From Halieaceae bacterium (GTDB taxonomy: Bacteria; Pseudomonadota; Gammaproteobacteria; Pseudomonadales; Halieaceae): a DNA stretch of 11,415 nucleotides. Both the position numbers and the translations under genes were made by a program. This document shows, in pieces, positions 7,067 to 11,415 of the stretch. Under the pieces are notes generated by a model. It had not been told where the DNA came from and did not search any database. It saw only the letters and a list, made by a program, of their open reading frames with translations. The stretch spans positions 1 to 11,415 of the forward strand of contig QXYP01000070.1 of NCBI GenBank assembly GCA_009886815.1, written 5' to 3'. Each line of letters opens with the position of its first letter. Positions within the stretch are counted from its first letter, which is position 1.

Positions 7067-7455
7067 AATAAGATTATCCAAAAGACCAAAACCCCAGAGT
7101 AAACAATTACATTCAGGGCGTGTAGTTCAATTGGTGGCAAGGCTGGCCGGGTATCAGCTGCCGCTTCGTTAGCGTCATACATGACTTAAACGCATTAGAA
7201 AACAATGTGCAGAGCGTCATCCCCATACCGGTAGGCGCGCCTAAGAAGCGAGCCTTGCTAAGACCTGCAAGTATGGGCCCATCACAGCTTCCCAATAAAC
7301 AAATAACACTCAAGGCGTTTCCGCTCAGCTGATCATTATCGGTGTACTCGCTGAACCTCAGAGCTCATCGCCAACAACAGCTTGCTCTGCTCGCAATCTG
7401 TAGCCATCATCTGCGAGAGAAATTTTCGTCTAAAATCGCAGCCGGAGAATACCCT
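7067..7455. other. Divergent intergenic region without a supported gene
   Basis: These 389 bp lie between the divergent MOSC and PhyH genes. Open frames here, such as the 66-codon minus-strand frame at 7113-7313 that starts with TTG, have no SD and no recognisable motif. A short inverted repeat, GTCAT-AC-ATGAC, is at 7174-7185. TAAAAT at 7431-7436 could be a -10 box for the PhyH gene, but it would place the RNA start very close to its SD. The stretch from 7116 begins like a tRNA 5' half but does not fold as one. Confidence 0.5.
7444..7448 (+). promoter_or_regulatory. Ribosome binding site deciding the PhyH start
   Basis: GGAGA lies 7 nt before ATG 7456. The same frame is open upstream to a GTG at 7342, but that start has no SD and would add 38 residues with no family counterpart. 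Confidence 0.75.
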
Positions 7456-8340
7456 ATGCCCCTCAGTACTTTAGAACCCTCAGTCGGAGCTGCAGCGGCA
7501 ACTGAGGTGCTTCGTCGCGATGGCGCTGTAGTTATCAAAAACCTCGCTAATGCCGAACTCATTGAAGCCGTTAGTGCAGAGCTACGCGCAAGCTTTGATG
7601 CTGATCGAACGACAGAGCACTCTGGTTTTGATGGCTCTTTGACCCTGCGTTGTTCTGCGTCTTTGCTGCGAGCTGCGCCCAGCGCAGCCGATCTCATGGA
7701 TCATGACATGCTCATTGCCATAGCTGACGCTATCCTCTTACCCCATTGCGCCACTTACCAACTCGGCAGCATGACCGGCATCGAAATTCACCCAGGGGAG
7801 CAAGCCCAACCGTTGCACCGCGATGACTCTCTGTACACCATAGAAATTTCAGGCTTAGAACTTCAAATTGGCGTTATGTGGGCGTTAGATGATTTTACCG
7901 AAGAAAATGGGGGGACGCGGGTCGTGCTCAATAGCCATCGATTTATGCGCTCTTGGCACCTGCCCGACCTTTCAGCATGGGAGTCTACAGTGATGCCTGC
8001 GGGTTCTGCTCTCTTCTACCTGGGATCCACCTGGCACGGTGGCGGCGCCAATAACAGCAGCGCACCTCGCGCAGGCCTTATTAATACCTACTCACTGGGC
8101 TGGCTGCGGCAGGAATCGAACCATTATCTGGAGTTACCTTCTAGCACCGCCATGCAGTTTACCCCTCGTCAGCGCGCACTACTGGGCTATACGGCCCATG
8201 GATGCGGTGACGATAGCATTGGTAAATATGACGGTAATGACTGCCCCGCCTGGCTAGATACGCCACCAGAACCCGCTTGGCGGGAGGAGCGTGGTCAAGT
8301 TGGAACCGCCGAAAATGTGCAAGCTCAGGCCGGCGATTAG
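7456..8340 (+). CDS. Phytanoyl-CoA dioxygenase (PhyH) family protein
   Basis: The protein has 294 residues from ATG 7456. It is a non-haem Fe(II)/2-oxoglutarate oxygenase of the PhyH family. The iron ligands are visible as the HxD motif in [10 protein letters not shown] (His121, Asp123) and the distal His194 in [13 protein letters not shown]. Arg205, in APRAGL, is placed to bind 2-oxoglutarate. The middle section [20 protein letters not shown] is typical of the family. Such enzymes hydroxylate small molecules or acyl chains in the cytoplasm; the substrate here is unknown. A region just after the HxD strand and a 20-residue charged tail complete the protein. Its TAG overlaps the stop of the convergent permease by four bases. 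It appears to be a single-gene transcript starting in the 7067-7455 region. Confidence 0.9.
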   Translation: MPLSTLEPSVGAAAATEVLRRDGAVVIKNLANAELIEAVSAELRASFDADRTTEHSGFDGSLTLRCSASLLRAAPSAADLMDHDMLIAIADAILLPHCATYQLGSMTGIEIHPGEQAQPLHRDDSLYTIEISGLELQIGVMWALDDFTEENGGTRVVLNSHRFMRSWHLPDLSAWESTVMPAGSALFYLGSTWHGGGANNSSAPRAGLINTYSLGWLRQESNHYLELPSSTAMQFTPRQRALLGYTAHGCGDDSIGKYDGNDCPAWLDTPPEPAWREERGQVGTAENVQAQAGD

Positions 8341-9641
8341 CCGTTGCTGCCTCGGCGAGACAAATAGCGATAGACCGGCCATGCCACCAGCACCATCCCG
8401 AGGGCATAGAGCGCCGTTTGACGTTCTGCATAAGCCTGAAACGCCGTAATAACCGACCAGCCGAACAAACAAAAGTAGGTGCTGTAAGGGTGTGCCCAAG
8501 CGAGATAGGGCCGCTCTGCATCGGGCTCTGTTTTTTTCAAAATTAAGACGCCAATAATGAGCGCCAGATACAGCGGCACATAGAAAAAGATCGACAGCAG
8601 TAAAAGAAAATCGAAACCGCCGATCATGATTAAGGCAACCACAACCGCCCAGGTGATCAGCACCGCAAAAATCGGATTACCTCCTCGCCCTTGCTTGGCG
8701 ACCTGCTTTGACGCCAAGCCATCGACAGCCAGTGCCTGCAAAATTCTTGAGCCACTCATGTACTCTAAATTTTGATGACTAAGAAGAATGAGAATCGCCG
8801 CAATAACAATAAGATCACCGGCCAATGGAAAATCGATAAACTCCAATGCTGTTGCTAATGCCAGCTCGCTGCCCGCCAATGGTGCTAGCCCTGTACTGTG
8901 CACCAGGGCAAAATTAAGCAGCATGTACAAGCCAATGACGATCACCAACCCTTTCATGCTGGCTCTGGCGGCAGCACCCGCTCCACCTTGTATTTCTCCG
9001 TTAAAATACGAGGCATAGAGCCAGCCATCGTAAGTAAAAATAATAGCCGCTACGACAATACTCCACTCACTTAATGGCGTATCTGAAGGTCGCCACGGTA
9101 TCGCCTCGACACCTATTGCCGGCGCAAAAAGTAATGCCAGTGACAGCGCAATAATGATGAGGCCAATCGCCGACGTGGCAACTTCCTGAATGATGGCACC
9201 GAAGGATATTCCCTTAAGCTGAATTGCAGCAAATACAGAAGTCACCGCAATCGCCAGTAGCACGCGCCACTCTTCAGCCTGAGGGATTAAGATAGCGATA
9301 AAGGTAACAATCACCACGGCTTTTAGTGCGAGATCTGCCGCAAAGCTCAGCCAATCGATCCACCCCAGAACAAAGCCCGAAAAAGGCCCGTAAGCGCGGC
9401 GAACTAACGAATAAACCCCACCCGACCGCGGTGTAATGGCGAGTAATTCAGCCACCACCGAGGTACTAAGGAGCACGAAAAGTCCGGCAAAAAACCATAG
9501 CGCCAAATAAAGGGTTGGCTCTGGCACGGCTTGAGCGATTTCCCCGGGCCCACGTAAAATACCCAGGCCAATAACACCGCCCACAGTCACAGCCAGAACA
9601 AATCGGGAGGGTAGTTTTCTCGCCACGCCGCTATCGGTCAT
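8337..9641 (-). CDS. APC family amino acid permease
   Basis: The 434-residue protein is an integral inner-membrane transporter with about twelve hydrophobic segments. The first segment carries the APC signature [18 protein letters not shown], about residues 19-36, which forms the broken helix of the substrate site. It is followed by the [20 protein letters not shown] loop and then LGWIDWLS, another family hallmark. A late cytoplasmic loop, [17 protein letters not shown], precedes the final two segments, and the C-terminus is short and basic. Length and motifs fit amino acid or polyamine permeases or exchangers; the substrate cannot be read. ATG 9641 has only a weak GGCGG upstream. It lies 83 nt downstream of the RIO kinase gene on the same strand, so it may be read with it or from its own promoter in that gap. 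Confidence 0.92.
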   Translation of the reverse strand: MTDSGVARKLPSRFVLAVTVGGVIGLGILRGPGEIAQAVPEPTLYLALWFFAGLFVLLSTSVVAELLAITPRSGGVYSLVRRAYGPFSGFVLGWIDWLSFAADLALKAVVIVTFIAILIPQAEEWRVLLAIAVTSVFAAIQLKGISFGAIIQEVATSAIGLIIIALSLALLFAPAIGVEAIPWRPSDTPLSEWSIVVAAIIFTYDGWLYASYFNGEIQGGAGAAARASMKGLVIVIGLYMLLNFALVHSTGLAPLAGSELALATALEFIDFPLAGDLIVIAAILILLSHQNLEYMSGSRILQALAVDGLASKQVAKQGRGGNPIFAVLITWAVVVALIMIGGFDFLLLLSIFFYVPLYLALIIGVLILKKTEPDAERPYLAWAHPYSTYFCLFGWSVITAFQAYAERQTALYALGMVLVAWPVYRYLSRRGSNG

Positions 9642-9670
9642 TTAGTAACCGCCATGTTGTAGGGCCCCTG

Positions 9671-9698
9671 TGTCACCGCCCTCACAGCTTAGAGTATA
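9671..9698 (-). promoter_or_regulatory. Possible permease promoter -10 box with overlapping CRP-like palindrome
   Basis: On the minus strand TATACT (complement of 9693-9698) is a good -10 box about 50 nt before the permease ATG, but no recognisable -35 is found 16-18 nt upstream. Just downstream of it lies TGTCACCGCCCTCACA on the plus strand (9671-9686), which matches TGTGA-N6-TCACA at nine of ten positions. The mismatch is at an important G. A site at the start of transcription would repress rather than activate. Both calls are weak. Confidence 0.3.
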
Positions 9699-9724
9699 AA
9701 GACCCGCGGAGTCGCTCTCTTTAT

Positions 9725-10585
9725 TTAACCATCCGGTTCATCGGCACTGCGAATGCGTGCCTGGCGCTCTTCTTCCTCTTCAAAGGCCGCTTTAATTTCC
9801 AATAAAACGCTATCGACATCGGCAGAGGCCTGATCATCTTCAAAAAAGCCCGTCAACTGGGTCTCGGGATGTAAGTCTCCCTCTTCGTACAAGGCCCACA
9901 TTTCTTTAGCATATTGCGTATCAAGTAGCTCAGGGGCCGACAAGCCGTAGTACGCAGTCATATTGTTGACGTCGCGCTCTAACATAGATTTTGCGTGGTT
10001 GTTCGCTGCCGCATCGACCGCCTGAGGAAGATCGATAATGACCGGGCCATAGTCGTCGACCAACACATTAAACTCCGAGAGATCGCCATGCACTAGGCCG
10101 GTGCAAAGCATTTTAACCACATAACTCATCATGACTTCGTGATCTTCCAAAGCCTGTTCTCGGCTCAACAGCACGTCGTTGAGACGCGGCGCCACTTCAC
10201 CATTTTCGGTAGTTACAAGCTCCATCAGTAAGACACCATCAAAACAACCAAAGGGCGTGGGTACACGAACCCCAGCGCGGTCCAGTTTGTACAGTGCGTC
10301 AACCTCGGCATTGTGCCAGGCCTCTTCCTGTTGCTTGCGCCCGTACTTGGAACGCTTTTCCATAGCGCGCTGCCGCCGGGTGTTACGCCCTTTACGACCC
10401 TCCTGATACTCCACCGCTTGCTTGAAGCTGCGTTTTGCTGCCTCTTTATAGACCTTGGCACAACGAATTTCTCGACCACAGCGCACCACATAGACCGTGG
10501 CTTCTTTACCACTCATTAGCTGGCGTAGCACTTCGTCGACGACCCCATCTTCGACCAGGGGGATAATGCGTTTAGGGATTTTCAT
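9725..10585 (-). CDS. RIO1 family serine protein kinase (PA4780-like)
   Basis: The 286-residue protein matches bacterial RIO kinases, closely resembling Pseudomonas PA4780 from memory. Motifs in order are MSGKEATVYVVRCG at 24-37 (phosphate-binding loop), Lys44 in RCAKVYK (ATP lysine), KRSFKQAVEYQEGRKGRNTR at 51-70 with the conserved basic segment, LLMELV at 119-124 (hinge), the catalytic loop LVHGDLSEFNVLV with Asp168 and Asn173, and IIDLPQAVD with the metal-binding Asp185. It is a cytoplasmic kinase that phosphorylates serine on itself and on unknown partners. The C-terminal 35 residues are acidic and glutamate-rich. I chose ATG 10585 because it gives MKIPKRIIPLVEDG, the family's N-terminus; the longer frame from TTG 10606 adds seven unlikely residues. 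The permease follows 83 nt downstream. Confidence 0.94.
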   Translation of the reverse strand: MKIPKRIIPLVEDGVVDEVLRQLMSGKEATVYVVRCGREIRCAKVYKEAAKRSFKQAVEYQEGRKGRNTRRQRAMEKRSKYGRKQQEEAWHNAEVDALYKLDRAGVRVPTPFGCFDGVLLMELVTTENGEVAPRLNDVLLSREQALEDHEVMMSYVVKMLCTGLVHGDLSEFNVLVDDYGPVIIDLPQAVDAAANNHAKSMLERDVNNMTAYYGLSAPELLDTQYAKEMWALYEEGDLHPETQLTGFFEDDQASADVDSVLLEIKAAFEEEEERQARIRSADEPDG

Positions 10586-10951
10586 GAGTCGGTTAGGCAA
10601 CGCCAAAAATGAGTGATCACTGCATCGCCGGCATTGCCGACGGGTTATTAGTTTTAGTAACTTTTAAAGCACTTAGCCCCAGAAATATCAATTCATCACC
10701 CCCCGGTTTTTTGTCAAGTAATGAGACATTCTGTCGTGGCTATCACCGCATGAGAATCCGTTGCCTTGGCTTTGCGTCGGCCACCTTGGGTACTCACCAA
10801 GTGGAGTTTACAACATAAATAGCGCACAGCGCCGACACGACGGCATAGACCCTAGGAGTTTAGTTAACCGAGGCTGTCATTACGCGGCAAGCGCACAGCA
10901 TAACTGAAAGCGTCAGCTAAAATTCAGGCTTGGGGCCATTACGCTTCAAAC
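10586..10951. other. Kinase leader and intergenic region with inverted repeats
   Basis: No gene is supported in these 366 bp. Near the kinase start lie a perfect 10-bp palindrome, AGTGATCACT (10612-10621), and an imperfect hairpin, CGCCGGC-ATT-GCCGACG (10626-10642, one G-U pair). A minus-strand TTGACA (complement of 10712-10717) lacks a -10 box at normal spacing. The 10-mer AGCGCACAGC occurs twice, at 10821-10830 and 10890-10899, probably by chance. A plus-strand 69-codon frame at 10609-10818 has no SD and no recognisable content. Confidence 0.45.
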
Positions 10952-11218
10952 TCAGGGCATTTGACCCATAGACTCAATCCACAGGCTTTCCCGGGCATCG
11001 ACATTGCTAAACCCCATCAAGGCTTAAACCCCGCGAGTCAACAAGATGGCGCAAAGACAACAGTGACTCGCCCTGCCCCACCGTCGAGCCAGGCTTGATA
11101 TAAACCCTCAAACGCCTGATCAGAGAAACTGACAAATTCGATAGCACTGATATCGGCACCAAAACCCTGACAGATAGGTATCAACGTCGGAACGCTAACG
11201 CTTCTCGGTGATACTCAT
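10952..11218 (-). pseudogene. Frameshifted remnant of a small unidentified gene
   Basis: Directly after the acyl-CoA dehydrogenase stop, the minus strand has a gene-like start: ATG 11218 after GGGATGTC, reading MSITEKR before a stop. Coding-like peptides then continue in different frames. One runs as GADISAIEFVSFSDQAF then EGLYQAWLDGG, from the complement of about 11157 to 11071, in a frame open over 11038-11214. A second is GESLLSLRHLVDSRGLSLDG, just downstream and shifted by one frame. A third, SNVDARESLWIESMGQMP, ends at TGA 10952. Read together they would make a protein of about 85-90 residues with at least three frameshifts. I do not recognise its family. The alternative is that the frames are chance, or that the contig has indel errors here. 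Confidence 0.4.
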
Positions 11219-11237
11219 GACATCCCGATTCGTGCTA

Positions 11238-11415
11238 TTAAAACGCGTCTACCCCTAATGACATCACGTTGTCCGCTCCCGAGAGTATGGCGGCCTCGCA
11301 AGCACTAGTGCGCGGTAAAATGCGCTGGTAATAAAATTGCGCGGTTATTAGTTTGGCTTGATAAAACTCGCTTTCTGAAGTTTCCAAGGCCAGAGCAGCC
11401 TGTGCTTTAACGGCG
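11238..11415 (-). CDS. Acyl-CoA dehydrogenase, C-terminal domain (partial, 3' end only)
   Basis: The last 58 codons of a gene enter from the right edge and stop at TAA 11238-11240. The peptide includes AQAALALETSES, then FYQAKLITAQFYYQRILPRT, and ends in SGADNVMSLGVDAF. This is the characteristic C-terminal extension of large acyl-CoA dehydrogenases of the DmdC-like group (about 600 residues), where the ending is typically FYxAKxATARFYxERxLP followed by GADSLMALxxEAF. The FAD site and catalytic base lie outside the window, so activity and substrate cannot be judged. The family oxidises acyl-CoA to enoyl-CoA in beta-oxidation or related routes. The gene is on the same strand as the decayed small gene that follows its stop by 19 nt. 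Confidence 0.8.
   Translation of the reverse strand, partial: AVKAQAALALETSESEFYQAKLITAQFYYQRILPRTSACEAAILSGADNVMSLGVDAF

Noticed and set aside
7116..7190. tRNA-like beginning (GGGCGTGTAGTTCAATTGGT) upstream of the MOSC gene
   Set aside because: The D-stem partner is wrong, there is no GGTTCGAATCC-type T-loop and no acceptor pairing, so it does not fold as a tRNA.
7113..7313. 66-codon minus-strand frame between MOSC and PhyH
   Set aside because: It relies on a TTG start without SD and shows no family motif. I left it as intergenic and noted it in the finding on that region.
10712..10717. Perfect TTGACA on the minus strand as the kinase -35 box
   Set aside because: No acceptable -10 hexamer lies 16-18 bp downstream, and the distance to the gene is about 130 bp.
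10609..10818. 69-codon plus-strand frame divergent from the RIO kinase
   Set aside because: It has no SD, no recognisable motif and a composition unlike the neighbouring genes; it overlaps the kinase leader repeats.
1..11415. Mobile element, prophage, defence island or CRISPR array
   Set aside because: No transposase, integrase, terminal repeats, phage genes, defence-type proteins or regularly spaced repeats were seen; the gene content is chromosomal metabolism and regulation.

Overview
The window (11,415 bp, moderate GC) looks like chromosomal DNA of a free-living, probably marine gammaproteobacterium. The support is the mix of gene families: a FabY-type ketoacyl synthase start, a PA4780-like RIO kinase, a RibB carrying a decayed GTP-cyclohydrolase-like tail, a PhyH dioxygenase, and a fatty-acid-type acyl-CoA dehydrogenase. 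This is inference from family content; no rRNA, tRNA, insertion sequence, integrase, CRISPR array or phage gene was seen.

Layout. 1-164 (-): 5' end of a FabY-like beta-ketoacyl synthase. 165-342: AT-rich divergent promoter region with a near-perfect 15-bp direct repeat. 343-1344 (+): GlxA-type AraC regulator. 1482-2663 and 2669-3772 (+): thiolase and RibB/RibBX-like protein, 5 nt apart and probably one operon. 3788-4471 and 4514-5716 (-): nitroreductase preceded by a CofD/YvcK-like protein, probably one operon read from the CofD-like gene. 5717-5941: divergent control region with a CRP-like site and a 9-bp inverted repeat. 5942-6202 (+): small protein of unknown function. 6227-7066 (-): MOSC-domain protein. 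7067-7455: gene-poor divergent region. 7456-8340 (+): PhyH-family dioxygenase whose stop codon overlaps that of the convergent APC amino acid permease (8337-9641, -). 9725-10585 (-): RIO1-family kinase. 10586-11237: mostly non-coding, with the frameshifted remains of a small gene on the minus strand. 11238-11415 (-): C-terminus of an acyl-CoA dehydrogenase.

How the genes may work together. Lipid and acyl-CoA metabolism recurs (FabY, thiolase, PhyH, acyl-CoA dehydrogenase), but no complete pathway is visible. The closest thing to an undescribed module is the CofD-like/nitroreductase pair, with its own control region and a divergent small gene of unknown function. It recalls the pairing of CofD and nitroreductase-fold steps in F420 biosynthesis, but the CofD-like protein is not a canonical CofD and no other F420 gene is present. 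Several annotated starts differ from the longest open frame: GTG 1482 for the thiolase, ATG 5716 for the CofD-like protein, GTG 7066 for the MOSC protein, ATG 7456 for PhyH and ATG 10585 for the kinase. Convergent gene ends are very close (15 nt, 24 nt, and a 4-nt overlap), and no convincing intrinsic terminator is present.
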